Shown piece by piece: positions 11,851 through 26,500 of a stretch of 64,000 bases of DNA. Within the stretch, counting starts at the first letter, position 1. Every line of letters begins with the position of its first letter. Below the pieces are notes generated by a model that ran no database searches, was not told the origin of the DNA, and worked only from the letters and a program-made list of their open reading frames with translations. The position numbers and the translations under genes were made by a program. Source of the DNA: Crotophaga sulcirostris (taxonomy: Eukaryota > Chordata > Aves > Cuculiformes > Crotophagidae); assembly GCA_013397455.1 (NCBI GenBank), contig VYZB01000225.1, positions 520,176-584,175 of the forward strand, read 5' to 3'.

Positions 11851-13848
11851 TGTGAGCACCAATCTCCTCTTCTGGCACTGTTCCACAATGCTATTTTTCT
11901 CCTTAGCTGTAATGGGCCTCTACCAGCAAGCTGGATTTTCTCTTCTAGTATAAGCGCTTGGAAGAGCTGAATAAAGTGTCTCAAAATCGTAACTAGGCCT
12001 GAGCTGTGCAGACTTCAGCACTGTGTGACCTTTAGGTGCTGTCAAGGAGTCTTGCAGAGAAAGGTGATCTGTTCGCCTGTGAGGCCAGTTTGCAACAGGA
12101 AATAAACCAGGTGGATATTGGTGATTATTGGACATGCCAAGGTAGCACCCTACTGCACGGACTTATTCTTTCTTTCATCTGCCTTGAAACTCCCTGCTAA
12201 TATTAAGATTGCTGCTGTTGAAAACATGAAAACATATTCTTTACTTTATGTTTCATAATATAAAATGAAAATCAAGCCTTCTGTATCTAATGCTTCCTCA
12301 AGTTCAAACATTTCTTTGTATGTATAAACGATCATTGGACTCTCCCATGTTTTCATCAATTTCCCACTCTCCAGTGGGGACTTTTTTTTTATTTAAACAT
12401 GCAAGGAAAGAAAAGACTTACACTCTTAAATCGGGTTATTTGGTGTCATTGAGATAATATCAGAACGATGCAACACACAAGATTGCCAGTTTGAGAGTAG
12501 AGGAGCTGAGATCACAGGGCAGAAAACTATAACCTTACAAGAGGTCTAGTTTAATTAAAAGGTAAATGACATATGAGATGCATGAGTATGGGCACCATGC
12601 CATTTAGTTTCCTGAAAGTAACTAGAATCAAATAACACATAATTAATTACAGCTTATAAAAGACCTCTGGAATTTACACTGACCTTTTGTTTTTCTTTGT
12701 TAGCCTGGTGGCTAACTTATTCATCAGTCATTTCATTGTGAGTTAGCCTGTGTACTCCATAATCAAGGGATTCTTGTAAAAAAGCATTTTGGGTGTATTT
12801 CATCAAGGCTTTCTACCTGTGCTCAGGTCATGTGGGGGTGTATCAGAGAGGATGGGAAACCATTTTCATGTTCTGGGAAAAATGCTGGCATCCTGAAAAA
12901 AATTTTGTTTCTACATAGCACAAAAAAAACCCCAAAACTGAAGGTTTTGTTGTTGTTTTTAAACTGTTTTTATTCTTCCTTGTCCTCCTTGTGCTGTAGA
13001 GTTGAACAAGTTGCAAGAAGGCTTGTCATACCAAGATGCATATGCAACCTCATAGGTACTCACAGGTGATACCAAGATTATAATTTGATAGGTTTACATT
13101 TGTCTATGTTGGTTTATTTTTCAGCTTTAGTCACAATGATTGGTTCATGAACTGCACCCCTTTAGAGTCTGAAATATTTTAATCTATTCTTTTAATTTAA
13201 TATTATCTTTGCTGGGTAGGTTTTTTTAGGTGAAATCCCAGTCCTTACTGAAGGAGTGGAGTTTTTTCATTGACTTTGTAAGGAGTGAGATTTTTACCTG
13301 TTATATCTAGTGGTAATGATAGGTAAGTGAACACTGGCTTTTTAAGAAAAATGCCCTGTGTCTTCTGGAATGCCTAATACAGACAAATAAATTTTAGATT
13401 TAATGATTTGTTCAATGAATGTAAAATCTGGTTGCATAAAGGATATTTATTTTTATGTGATTATTACCATCTGCCACTAGGTTTCACAGTGCTGCAATAA
13501 AAATGTGCTTCAGATTCTCAGTAGTTCAGTCATACAGAAAAAAAAAGGGACTAACTTCTTGTGATGGTATTCCCCAACTCTTAACCTAAAGAAAAAGTTC
13601 TACCCTTAGAATTGCCTCTTCCGATGGTGGGTATGTGAGGCTGGAAATGCACAAAGCATGGGTGAAGCTCAGCTAAAAGTTTCCTAATTGCAAACTGCAA
13701 AACTATTCAGGAAGTAACTCTGTACTCTGCCTGAGTGAATATTTCTGTATTCGATACAATGTTGGGTCATCTCCAGCAGTAGATGGAGAGTAATGCTGTG
13801 TTACTTGTAGTTGTGGAAACCTTTTTGGTCTAAGTTGCAGTAAAAGTA

Positions 13849-13866
13849 TAGTAGTATTAGTAGTAT
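13849..13866. repeat. Tandem 9-base duplication
   Basis: TAGTAGTAT occurs twice in direct succession inside a longer AGT-rich tract (13845-13868). It is a small slippage repeat. Confidence 0.8.
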
Positions 13867-15817
13867 TATCATTCTCCTATGGTCTATTTAGACCTCTTTG
13901 TCTGAAGTATATAGTAATTAAACATAACATATTTTTGACATATGTTAAGAGCTTGTTACTATCAAAAGATGCTGTGGTGGTCCTATCCTAACAACTTATC
14001 AGTGATATTCGCTGGGTTGGGAAATGCACAGGAGTTCATTATTGTGCAAATAAAAAATGAAGAGACAGGCTATAAACTGGATGGATTTGTCTGCATTCTC
14101 ACTTAAACAAAAACTGTAATGAAGAAAAGAGAAGACACATCTTTCCTACGTGATAAAAAAATACTCAGTTTAGAGAAGTGGTGAACCAAATAGCTGTGTT
14201 GAACGTGCTTCTATTTTTCTACAGTAGCAGTTGCACCGAAGTGTTGTCTTTAACTTAGAGCGGGTAAGACATCCCTTGCTAGAGGCAATCATTTGTACAA
14301 TTTAGGAACTGAAGAAAACAAGTGAATATCAAATAAAAGCTAAGTGTACGCAGCAGGTTTTATTGTGGTGTCTTGAGAAAAGCTTACCTATTTTGTGTAG
14401 TATTTTCCTGAGAATTCTGCCAAATGGGCCTCTGATGGATTTTGTAAAATATGCTTTGCAAACAAAGTCTTTTGTCCAGTAGATTAGTGTACATATGTAG
14501 GGTTTTCAAATTGGAACTTGCGTGGTAGAAAATCCATTGCTCAAGTAATCGGCTTGATTGAGCAGTGTTCTAGCAGAGACATAGCTGGGCTTGGTGTGGC
14601 TAGAAGTGAGTGTAAAGGTATTCTTCCTCAAATTTTACAGACTTGACTGCAAGGGCCAAATCAACCTGCCATCAGGTGAAAAGGAACAGAAAAATTATTG
14701 TTGTCCTATTGATATTCTGATACTGTGTCATATTTTGTATACCTTTATTCACGAAGTTAGGCAGCTGTCTGAATACACACAGCGGGGGAAAATGCTGAGC
14801 TGCGGGTTTTGCTATTTGTCACAATATTTGGGTTGTAGCTCAATAGCTTTTCTATTGTACTGGAAAATTCCCTCTTTTGTAAGAGAGCACAAATTGCAAA
14901 AGCAAGTTGTTAGAAGTATACTTTGCTTATCTTCTACATGAACAGCATTATTCTTCCAGATATAAGCTGGAAAAGGTCTCTCATTTTGAGACATACATTA
15001 GGATTGAGACAGAGACAGTTTTCTGACAGCTCTGTGAAATTAATACTTCTTTATGACAGAGTGTTTTGCTGCTTCCTGGATGTAATAGTCAGTTTCTTTC
15101 ATTGCCACTTATGTCCTTTTCAGGGAAAGAAATTTGCCTGTGTATGACTGCAGACTTTGAGTGTCACTGGCTTCATGTTGTCTATTAAAAAAAAGATAAT
15201 TGTGAGGAGCAGATCAGACCTCAAAGAGGCCTTCTGAACTGAACCCATTTCAAGAGAGGAAGCCAGAGCTGTCAAAACTTTGACTTTCTAATTCCTAAAC
15301 AGACACTAATTCACTTGGCTGCATGATCTACCGGGAGTAGAAATGAAACTCCACTTGCTTGACCTCTAGTGTCAATCATTATGTGAGGCATCTGCATTTA
15401 TATTGTCAATGCAAAACTTTCTTTACTTCCTGAAGCATGAAATCGCCTTTCAGATGAAGAAAGAAATACAACCCCCCATTCTCGAGAGGTGTAGCAGTTC
15501 TGTCTAAGGCTTCAGTTATACAGAGAATGTTTAAACACTGTATTCTGACTTCAGCAGCAACCAGCCTCTTGGAAATTATCTGCTTTGCAAGTGAAGGTTA
15601 AATGATTGTTTTTAAAGAGATCTGTTACTACTTCATATTATTTTAGGGCTTCCATTCTCCATCTCTAAGCTAAAGGGAAGTTTATCACTGACTTTGACGC
15701 TGTCAGCAGAGCTGGGCTCAGAGTGTCCCACATTAATAGGCCTGTGTTCCAGTGGCACAGAATATGTATTTTAATGAAACTTTACAAACCAGAAGAGAGG
15801 GGTTGGTTGGGAAGCTG

Positions 15818-15829
15818 CAGCAGCAGCAG
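15818..15829. repeat. CAG trinucleotide repeat, four units
   Basis: Four consecutive CAG units follow GAAGCTG. It is too short to be unstable and is not in a recognised coding frame. Confidence 0.8.
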
Positions 15830-15839
15830 GGTGCCTGCT

Positions 15840-16060
15840 AATGCGTTTGATATACAGTCTTTTAATGTCATTGAATTCATATGTTTCTTTGGGCTATTTT
15901 AGGGTGTTTTGTGCTAGGTCTTTGTTATCTGTGCTGACAATCATATTGTTGGTGCATTCACACAGACAGTTCAGTGGAATGCATTGAATTAATTCACAAT
16001 GGAGTCAGCAAATTGATACATACTCATACATTTAATTACAATGTTTGGGCCAGAGATCAT
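15840..16060. promoter_or_regulatory. Candidate enhancer-like AT-rich element
   Basis: This stretch combines a perfect palindrome GAATTAATTC (15986-15995) with TTTAATTACA (16031-16040). Both contain the TAATTA/TTAATT cores bound by homeodomain proteins. It has no repeat signature, and its composition resembles the long conserved non-coding elements around developmental genes. The regulatory call is inference from motif content only. Confidence 0.22.
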
Positions 16061-19055
16061 CAGTTGTTTTCTAGGACAATAGCTTGTTCCTTGCTGGCTT
16101 GCTAATGCTCATGACATAGTTCTTGTCCATCACCTGAGCAAGTCAGAGACTTCCTATTAACCCTTATTTACATGCAGCTCAGAGAAGTTCTGACCTTAAA
16201 AAAAAACAATAGACTTTTGATAAACTTCTAAAAAGGTTAGCTTTTATTTTCATAGTCAATGAGATCACCATATAGACATGTTAACTGACTCGTTCTTTGA
16301 AGTATAGAATACTTTTCTTCACTCTAAATGTGCCAATTTGGAGCACAAACTTAGTCTGCCTGTGTTGGTACAGCCTATACTAAATACTTCTGCATGATTG
16401 TGACTGCCACAGCCTTCCAGGTAGAGTCATAAGGTTCTGCTTCAAACTGTGTCAGCCCTCTAAAAGCAGTCTTTCTCATTTTGAAGTGAATGGAAGAGAA
16501 ATTGCTTCATTTTTCTAGCTTTTTTTTCCTTTTGTAAACTGTGATGTGTTTCAGTGTCCTTTTATTACCTGAATCATGTGGTAGAAAGGGTTAGTATCAA
16601 ATGAGGTAAAATAACCCTCAGGGGTCCATGTAAATGGAGTCAGTAAATTCACTCCAGTGCGTGCAGTTGGTGCTGTAGCTTCAGTAAAAGGAATGGTAAC
16701 AAAAAACTTAGAGATGCCTACTCTGCACAAAACATTTCAGAGCTTTCCTCCCAAAAGGGCAAGGATGCCAAAGAACAAGATGGGGCTGAGCTGTTTTCAA
16801 TCACAGGCCTCTCTTGAGTTCATTCAATACAGCTGCCATCTATATCAGTGATAGAACTTTCAGAGCAGACATTGAATATGAAGAAATATATAAGCTTTAA
16901 GAACCCAACTTGTGATTTCAAGAAACTGTAAATTTCTGTCAGACCCCATAGTTAAGCCTGCTGTGCTTGCTGTTAAAATGTGGTTATGGCAGGAGAAATT
17001 ACAGTCTAAAAATGGTACCTCCTTTACTCAACAGATTTGCTGTTTCTGAGGAATTGGGCAGGATTATTTTAATGCCCAGACCATGCTCCTTCTGACCTTC
17101 TAAACCCTTTGCAGCCATTAAATTTCAGAACTGTCTGGTTCCCTCTTTCCTTGCTCATCTTTCACCAGATTTACTAACTGACACTCATTGGCTTTCCCTG
17201 CAAGGTGGCAACTGTTAAGATACAGAGAGTATGTTCATTGGACAAAGGTCGTGTTTCTGTGTCAGCAGCAGCAGTACAGCACGGGGCATAAAGCAAACAG
17301 CCAAGCTGCAAACAGCTGTATCAAACTAGAATGCTTCTTTCTTGTCTTAACCATCCAAGGTATCTGTGTCCAAAGCAAAGGACACTGTGAGCATTCCTGG
17401 GTAACAGCTGGCAGGAAAGAGCCCTACAGGGATGGCAACCCCATCCGAAGGGCTTTGGGTAGGTGCTGGAAGGGAATGCCCTAGGATTCCATCCTGCAGC
17501 ATCCCATTCCATGGACCGTGTCTCTACAACCTGACAAACCCTTCACATCTCAAGGTTGGCATTTAGGCAGGAAAAAGAAAAAAAACAAAAACCAAAACCC
17601 ACAAACCAACAGTCCAAAAGATATACTTGGAGGTAAGGAGAGTCAGTTTTCCCACCTCTCTTCTAGGTCATGATGCACAGGAATCAGGACTCAGCCAAGA
17701 ATTGAAAGGGTGGTAGGATTTGAGAGCAGGTTGTTTTGTCTTTCTCAGCAGGCTGCAAGTTTGTTTATGGAAGACACAAATTGAACCAAAGATTAAATCC
17801 GCCTTGTTTTTCCATCTGTTTGTATGGACTGACATGAGCTCAGCAGCATTGTTGCATGAAACTCTTTGCAAGACCAAAATCTCATAGAACCCTGAATTTC
17901 TCTCTTTATCCCTAGAAACTTGCTAGAATCCAGAAGGGACATGAATATAATTAGAGGTTGAAACCTTAAAGAAAATTTGATCTTTATTCTTCAAGCCAGA
18001 AACTGCTTGACATGATTTACTTTTTTTTTTCTGATATTCAACTGGATTTGAATACAGGTAAGCATAATTCTTTGCTTGAAAAGATAGCATGACAAAATAC
18101 AAGACAAAAAAGTATCTAGACTGCAGGATTGACCATTTTTTTTCTCTTATGAATATCGTACCTTTCCATGTCTATTTTGTAACAGGGCTTTTCACCATGT
18201 TGCATCGCAGTTACTCTCTCCAAGGATGAGTTTGATGCCAAATGTAGAATGTCCTGCATCTCATGTCACATGTTTTGACAGCTCTTGCCAAATTTCTCTA
18301 TTGTTAGGAAAACTTCTATTGTCTTCCTGAGATAATGAAGATGCTAGCATGCTATTCAACTGTCCTTAGATAATTCTGTGTGTATCTTAGCCTAATATCT
18401 GTCTAGTTTAGTGTGACTCCATGTTCTACATCTTTTTACAAAAGACCTATTGTTCCTAGTCAGATAGCCTTGGTTATATGCTTATTAGCACATTAAATAA
18501 CTTGCTTAAAATGTCACCTGAAGCAGTGCAGAAAATCATCGATACCAATGTGAATTTAGCCCACATGCTTTGAACTTGTATCTGATATGCCTCATGTCTA
18601 ATATGTTCCACAGAAAAATTCAGCAAAACATCAAAGTTATGTTTTCCCATGAGCCTTCACATCCTGAAGAGTCAAGGTAATGGAAAGCAGCCAAGTAAGT
18701 TTATACTGCAAGTAGTAACTCACTTTTCATTGAATGATGAATCCGTCATCTCTCGCGACTCACAGCTGTAAGAAACAGGAATCCTTCAACCAGACCCCAG
18801 GAGCGCAAGGCAGTGACCCTGTTAATCTCTTCTGTAGTGTCATCTGTCCTTTCTTCCCTTCCCCCCAGCCCCCCAGCTGTACATCCTGGCCAGAACGAAA
18901 TCAAAAGAGCAAACTGTCTTCTCAGTGAGGTATCTCTGGGTCCACTCTGTCGCTTGTTCTTTTTAAAACTAGACCATGGCTTGGGAGAGCGAACCCGCTC
19001 TCCAATGTATTCCAGTGTGTTTCTACACTGAAGATTAATGCTATGTGAACACAAG

Positions 19056-19065
19056 CACACGTGTG
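19056..19065. promoter_or_regulatory. E-box palindrome CACACGTGTG
   Basis: A 10-base perfect palindrome is centred on CACGTG, the E-box preferred by MYC/MAX, USF and CLOCK/BMAL1 dimers. An isolated E-box is common by chance, so this is only a motif occurrence. Confidence 0.2.
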
Positions 19066-20526
19066 TGCATGATGTACATGGAAAATAATTTGATAGATTC
19101 TCCCTCCCCTTCAGTACCCTTCTTCCTTTCTCTGGCTATCCTTTATGTAGATATCAACAAGCTGCTTTGCTTTTGCTATTTCGTTACTTAGAAATGACAT
19201 GGACTGAGAAACTCAGAAAAACATGCGTGGGTCAGGAAACTGCAGTTGTGTTCCTTGTCCAGAATTTCCAGTTGATTTTCTATGTTATTTTCATAATGCC
19301 AGGTAGAACGTTATTGTAATCAGCAAGAAAACAAGCACTGGGCAAGGACTGAAGACACATTTAGTGCTTATTGGTCCAGTCTTGTTCTAAATACTGGATG
19401 TGGATAAGGGAAATCAAAGACCCTGTAGTCATTCTCCTGTAGGCCCAGAGGCTTAGAGATCATTTTAGGAAGATCACAATTCTAAATGTTAAAGCATGTA
19501 TAGAGAAAAAAAAAGTGCCTGGAGAGAGGGAGAATGCTTAGTTTTAGCTTTTTTAATTAGCAGCCTATATTGTGTGTTTATAATAAAGTCTTACTGACAA
19601 AGCTAGAAACATTTCTTAAGCTCCAGATGGCTGCTTTTCTTTATGACTTGCTTTAGGGTACAGAGTTTGATTTTATATATTTTGATAATCAATCCTGATT
19701 ATTCAACTAATACTCATTGTTCTCCCTATGCTGCAACAATACCCTTTGAGAAACTGCAGCATATGGCTTGGTGAGGGGAAATTCAAGGTTAAGAAAATCT
19801 TCTTTAGCTATGTTTCTCATTCCTTTGTTTCCTTTTTCTTAAGGCTAGAACCTGGGACTTTGATAATATCTCTTTGAATGTTTCCTAGTGACAAAATTCT
19901 CATTCTAGGCAGTGGCTTTCAGTGGATGGGGAAAGGTCTCCCAATATTCCCTCATCTTTAGAAGTCTTTTCTTAAGGCACCCAGTATGTGGGATCAAGTT
20001 CTAATCCAAAAGAAGTTAACAGCAGCAAAAACAACAACAAAAACACATGGGAGAATCTGGTGGAAAGAAACTGCAAAGATCAAAGCTGCCCTTATTTCAT
20101 GTGCGTGACAGAGGAGAAGGGAGCAGAGAATCCAAAGCCCTTGTGCTGCTGAGTGAGATGGCCACGTCAAGAGGTGAACTGGCAGAATGCAGTACAGTAA
20201 AGTGAAAGGGAACATAAGGCATGTTTTACGTGGATATTGTTTTTCTTACAGAGAAGTACTTTATTTATTATGCCTGTTTTTCCGATTTTCTACGTGGTTC
20301 CTAGATAAATAAAAATCCCACTCCCTCCCAATTTAAAATACAGCATAAAGAAAACCAGGCAATTGTTAAAGAAAATTTTTTTGCTTTACTATACTCAAGG
20401 GGTTTTCTTGACGATGAGAAATCCATAGAGCTATTTACTAGGAAGAGATAAAATCTTTGTTGTATGGGGCTTCAAAAAGTTACTCTGCACTGCTCAGGTA
20501 CCATTTAATTGCATAAACTTATACCA

Positions 20527-20542
20527 GGTGTCTGCAGACACC
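20527..20542. repeat. Perfect 16-base palindrome containing paired GTCT/AGAC
   Basis: GGTGTCTGCAGACACC is its own reverse complement over 16 bases. It contains GTCT and AGAC, the half-sites recognised by SMAD3/4 MH1 domains, in an inverted arrangement. There is no nearby gene to relate it to, and binding is inference. Confidence 0.7.
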
Positions 20543-20544
20543 AG

Positions 20545-23500
20545 AGTTCAGTTATAAAAGACATAAATGACACTGGTCATGTTACTGATGTGACTACAAT
20601 TTGACCCAAAGAAAGCTGCAAGGTTCAAAATTTGGGAAGCAATTTCCTCTGAGAAAGGAGTGATAAAGAAATGACAAGGCAAGTAAAGTTCAATGGTATA
20701 GGCACCATATATTTATTAAAATGATCTGTATTGCTCACAAGTGGGCGAGCATAAAGTGTAAGTTGCCTTGAACGTTCAGCACCTGGGAAGATGTTAAATC
20801 TTAGTTCATCATCTATGTTTTCTAGCTAGCTTTGCTCTCAGAGGACTTGACACTGTAATGATATCTTTAGATGAGATGAAAAGCTCTCTGCCATCCATAA
20901 TATTCCTTGAGGGAATGAAAGAGTGAATTTGGTCAATCTTAACAAGCACTACCTGGTTCCTGAGTATTTTCTGCTGCACCTGCAGTAGTGCCAACTATCA
21001 GAGGGCTGAACCCAAATATGCAGACTATGACTAAAGTTCTCTTTTCGCATTGACCTTGCTGGTGTTACACTGCATTTACATTGCTGTGGGTGAAATCGGA
21101 AACTCTGTGTGTGTGGTTCATAGACAGGGTAGAATGAGTGTGTTGGCTTAGCCCAAATGGCTTATTCAGAGACACCTGTATAGTTCTAACTTCAGGAAAG
21201 AACTTATAAACAAAGTCTAAATGAGCATGCAGTTTACTTGATTGATCTATGTGTACGTTTTAATGCTGAGGTTTTTCACTTAGTATTCACTTCACAAATG
21301 AGAGATGTAAAATGTTTAAATTAAATGAAGCAGAAATAAAAAAAAATATTGATTCTATCCTTTCTCTCCATCCTTCTTACTAAAAGTTTTTGGCTCTCTT
21401 ATATTAGTGGCTGTGCTATATATTGGCATTTACGCTAATGAAAAGCCCACGATGTTTCCTAAGTGTTCCACTACAAGGACCTTGTTAATAGCTTCCATTT
21501 ATCCAGCACAAGAAAAGCTCCTACCGTCTCCAACCCATTGTGCAATAAACCAAGGATATGGAAGGGACATGAAACTGAAGTCTCTCCTTAACTGTGCCAT
21601 CCTTCATTCCAGTACTGTCAAATACTTGGTTCAGGGAGATAAAACCTGGAACTGCAGGTTAAAACAAGCTTACCCAAGGATCTGTGTCTGTTCCACTCCA
21701 GTGATGGAAATGGACAAAAATGAAACCTGAGCATGGCCCTGTGGTTTGTATCACAGTTGTTACTGGTAATCTCACTGGTTCATGTGGAGCTGATATTATA
21801 CTTAATATAAAGGTGAGGCACTGATGTTGACAATTGCTTTCTGATCTTGCCACAGGGCTTTGTTCAAGAAAGTCTAAAGGACAATATCTGTGGCTATTCG
21901 TGGAGTTTTTGATGTAGGTGACCTTAGGCAAGTTTGGTAAGGCCACAACAGCAATGCCAAGGATCCAACTCATGTATGGTTGATCTCCCAGCCCAAGCTC
22001 TAGCAGCTGTTAAACAAGAGTAAAGGTTCTTTTCATACTCTAAATGTGTTACTTAGTCGTAAAGAGTAAGAGTAATTATTTTATAATTTTTTTTAACAAT
22101 TAGTTTTTCTTGACACATTGTAACTCATTCTGTAGTCTTCATCTAATCAGCAATTTTAAAATGTGCTTTTAAAGACTGTGAGCCATAAAGATTAAAGAAA
22201 TACAAATACTTATAACTTCCTATGATTAAAAAAATTGCATAGGAAATTAATTTTTATCTCATTGAGATTGCATATTATATGAGAAGTCATAAAGGTATAC
22301 AAATGTAGAGTCATCGCTGCCAAAATTTAAAACATCTTTAGGGGACATTAATATTATTTACATACATTTTCACCAATTTGTCTATCTTTATTATATTGCA
22401 GAATGCAGTCTTCCAAAATCCTCCACATAATGTAAGGGTTTTCACTGATGTTGCTGCTTTAAAAATATTTGTATTTTCTCTTTGGAAATAGAAGTACTTA
22501 GAAATTTGAGCTGTACTTGACTACTGTGTTAACCTCTAGAACAGGAAATAAATAATTAAAGGCTCTCTAGATTGATTTTTTTTTTTCGTTTTCTGAACAA
22601 AAAAAAGTTAAGTACAGAATCTTTTTTTGAAAGTGTTTGGTTTTTGTTGGTCTTTATTCCCTGTGTTTTGCAATTAAATCCAAACCATGGAGTTCTTCAT
22701 AGGCAGAGGATGAGTTGAATTTTCCTGTACTCAGAAAGTAGGCAACTTTGGGATTGAGGAAAGCGATACCTGTTGCAGTGTATTAAAAATGTTTGTTCAT
22801 AATGTAACGGTAATTGGCATATAATTCTTTTACAATGTATCAGTAATGCTAATAAGTCCTACTGTGCATCCAAGACAGGCGAAAAATAGAAACCTGCTAC
22901 ATCATATTGGCACTGCATTAGGAACAATTTCTGGAAGCACTGCCAGATATCCCCTAAGATTTCAGCTACCTTTACAACATGCCAGAGGCACTAATTTGAA
23001 GACGGAGCTGTTGCTTCATGCATTCTAACTCTCACTTTTGCAAAACTATATAAAAGGATACTGTTCTGCTATGTAACAAACATAACACAGCTGTTTTCTC
23101 ATATCTGCAGTCAATGCTTCACATAATTTAAATTAATATAAGCTCTCTGTTTGAACAGAAAATTTCTGAAAGCAAGCAGAACCCAATGAAAACGAGAGAG
23201 AGAATATCCTTGCATGTTTTCCAGTGACCATCTCCTTTTCTTGGGTCAAAAGTCTTGAAGATCAAAAAATACAATGACTTGCAGGGCCAGCCTCTTCATT
23301 TTCTACCTGCAGAAGCTTTTTAATATCAGCTTTGCTGAATTAGTGGTTCTTGAATGTTGCTGAAAGCCTGCTGTTCTAACAAATGGACAGATCTCAAAGA
23401 AAAAAAAAAAAAAAGATTAACACTCTCTCAGTTGAATGCTTTTCCAGACTCCTTCAGCATCAATTTGGTCTCTTAGTGGAAGCAAAACTCCATAACCACT

Positions 23501-26500
23501 GTTGTGTATGAGCACATTCCAGACTTGAGCTGTGTTAGCAAATTCACTCCAGAAAATTGACCTTTTCTCTCTAAAGACTTGATTGCCACCAGTAGTCCAA
23601 AATTTGCCTTGTGATCCAAGAAGTCTCTTCCAGTCATATTTCTGTACAAGTGTAATGGAACATTACCTCCGTGGAGATATTTCCACACTTGAGCTTTGTT
23701 TCAAATGTTGTGTTGAAGTCTCAATTATATGCAATGTAATATCTATAAAATTCCTTGGTAAGACCCAGTGAGACTCTGTGTGTGTTGGGATTAGGATATT
23801 TTCATGATTTGTTTTTCTAAAGTGTTTTCTTTGTGTTTCTGCTCTTTCTATTCCACTGTCTTTCTTCAGTTTTATGTTCAGTGTCATTGGCAGCAGTTTG
23901 ATTACAAAAATAGATCACAGAGAAATAGTTTTACAACAGCACTGTCTTAAAGTTACCAATTATACTTCCATAAAGAGACTGAGTGACTTCCTTCCTTTCT
24001 GTGTTGCCAAACATACCTCCTGTGAACTGGAAGGAATAGCTACACTTTCAAAAAAAAAAGGTGTTCTGCAGGAAGGAGCACTGACCAGTCAGATGTGAAC
24101 AACAGGCTTCAAATAGCAGTGGCTGGAAGACTGACCAAAGTGCATCTCTCCTTTCTCAGGGTGGCCTTGAGATTTTTTGCTGTTCCAAATGTAGAGAAAG
24201 CACAACAAAAATGTGTGATGCAGCACTTAAACCCAAATGATGTGTGTGGAGAAGGTGCACGATTGTGCTTTGTCTTTTATACAGGCAATATACTACTGCT
24301 TTAAAGAAAATACTTTATTTGCACGACTTGCTGATAGAATATAAATGTATTAACACAAAATGAGCAATGAGCTGAAAGTAAATTTCAACTGGAAATAAAT
24401 GAGCTGACTCAATTTTGACCAAGTTAAATCTAAATCAGTTCTAGATAAGCACTAATGAGGTCAGATTCCATGTATCTTTTTTATGTGCTGACTTTAGAGA
24501 TGCAGTTCCTGTTAATTTGGTGAATGGGATTTGATACTCTAGCTATGATGTTTGTCAGCAACTGCAAAGCCCAGTGTGAGCATGGGACCTGTTTTGGGTA
24601 ATGACCAAACTGATTGTCTCAAAGTATTCCATTAGGAAGCTGATGGACAAGGTTTTATTAGCAATTGAGTTAGCTTTCCTATTATCCTACACTACTTTTC
24701 AGATCACCTTGAACCAAGCTCTCTGAAAGTGACAGATGATTTATTTTTGTTGCAAATAGCCCCTGAAGTTGCTCATTAGCAGTTACTGATACCATAACAC
24801 TTCTTACTATAACAGACTTTTGATTATTGGAACAACTTCTAGCTTGGTTTCTCAAGAGCTTACTCACAGCAGCTTAATCAGTATTTTGGTGTCTCTAATG
24901 TGTTTTTTTTTTTTAAATAATTTGTCCCATTTTTCTTATTTACTAAAATGTCTATTGGAATCAAAAGAACTATCTCCTCATATTATTCTCCTGGAGAAGA
25001 TTTTTTTCAGAAGTTCCACTGACTCTTTGCAGTAACCAGAAATACGAAGTTCTCTGTATTGTGCATTTCTTGGATACCTATTTGAAATTCTCAAAGTGCT
25101 TGAAAGTTACTGTATGTACTGTCATCAAGAAAACTATCTAAAAATAACATATGGGGATGAATCCAGCATATTGTGGTAGATATAACTGACTTCAAAAACA
25201 AGGCTTCATTTCGAATCCTAAGACCTAAATGAAACTAAAACTAAAACATGTTATTCAGCACAGAAGGTTTTCTCACCAAGCACTGAGGTCATAATTAATA
25301 ATTTATATGTTATTTTTATTTGTATTTGATCTGACTTTTGATTCAAAGCAGGCATTAGCATTTTCCGTTCATTTAAATGGGAATAGGATTGGACTAATGG
25401 CTGGAATTTTTTTATAACGAGTTCACATACAACTAATCCAGAGGAGCTGGTAGTACTACAAGTTATTCCAATTGTTTGGTTTGCTGGGCTACTGCAATAT
25501 TTATAATTACATGTTTTCAACTTTTTGTTAGAGCTTTGTTCTTTATAATTCTTAAAATGCATTTTTATAGCAAGGCATTTCTCTTGGGTTTAAGTCATTG
25601 TAAAAAGTAATCTCAAGCATGCCGTTCTTTCCCCAAGTTTTCCGTTGTTTGTGCTACTTTCTCTTGTATACACAGCGTATCAAGTGGATTCTCTTCTGTT
25701 GCTTCCTGCTTCTTTGGGAGGAGGGGAAGGGAAAAATAGAGTTGATTTGGCTCTTTTATGTACAGTCATAAATCTGCCCAAAGTTTCCTTGGCAAAACAG
25801 GAGTGAAGAACTGACATGCCAGAAAGGAGTATTTCTTCCTAGATCTGCCTAGATTTACCTCCCCACTTATTTTAAGAATAATTCTTTCTCCTTCAAATTT
25901 GTCAGTTCAGATTAAAAGCAGGCATCAAATTTTGTATCAGTAAAAGAGAAATCTAATTAAATAAATCACAGTCAACACTTTTATGGCTGGTCAGTTTAGA
26001 TTCAAAGCATACTCTGTAACTATAACAAAATTCAACAAAATGCTCCAGCATTAGCTTCAACAGGCTAAAGTTGATGTTCATACAGTCATCAGCAATCTGA
26101 GCAAACAACATTGCTATCTTAAAACTCTTTACTGTATTTCTCCTTTTATATTTAATTATAGCTATGCATCTGCAAAAGTTATTCCAAATTTCTAGCCTCG
26201 TAGCACACAAGGTGAAAGGAATATATTTTTGGGAAATGAATGTCTATACAACAGTATAGGAGACTTCCTGATGCTGAAGTTTCCTAGGCTACAAAACATA
26301 GATTCATGTTCCAAGCTACAATATGGTAATAATCATGTCTGTTTATACACACTCATAATGTATGTCTTGTTGCAAGACCAGTTGTCCCTTATTTTCATTA
26401 ACTCTGACAGTGAATTCTGTTCTTCTTTGTTTAGTAGTGAATTATAACTAGCTTAATCCAGAAAAGTTCTGTTGTACAACTGGATTCATGCTAGAGTCTG

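Larger units (their letters stand above)
11860..20520. other. Non-coding stretch, no gene recognised
   Basis: No open frame here looks like a known protein; the longest is a 116-codon plus-strand frame at 14591-14941 with no recognisable domain. Contents include a duplicated 9-base unit (13849-13866), four CAG units (15818-15829), an AT-rich homeodomain-motif stretch near 15840-16060, and a CACACGTGTG E-box palindrome (19056-19065). The rest is unremarkable AT-rich sequence. Confidence 0.6.

Noticed and set aside
14591..14941. 116-codon plus-strand open frame
   Set aside because: No recognisable domain, irregular composition, and a length within chance expectation for this window.
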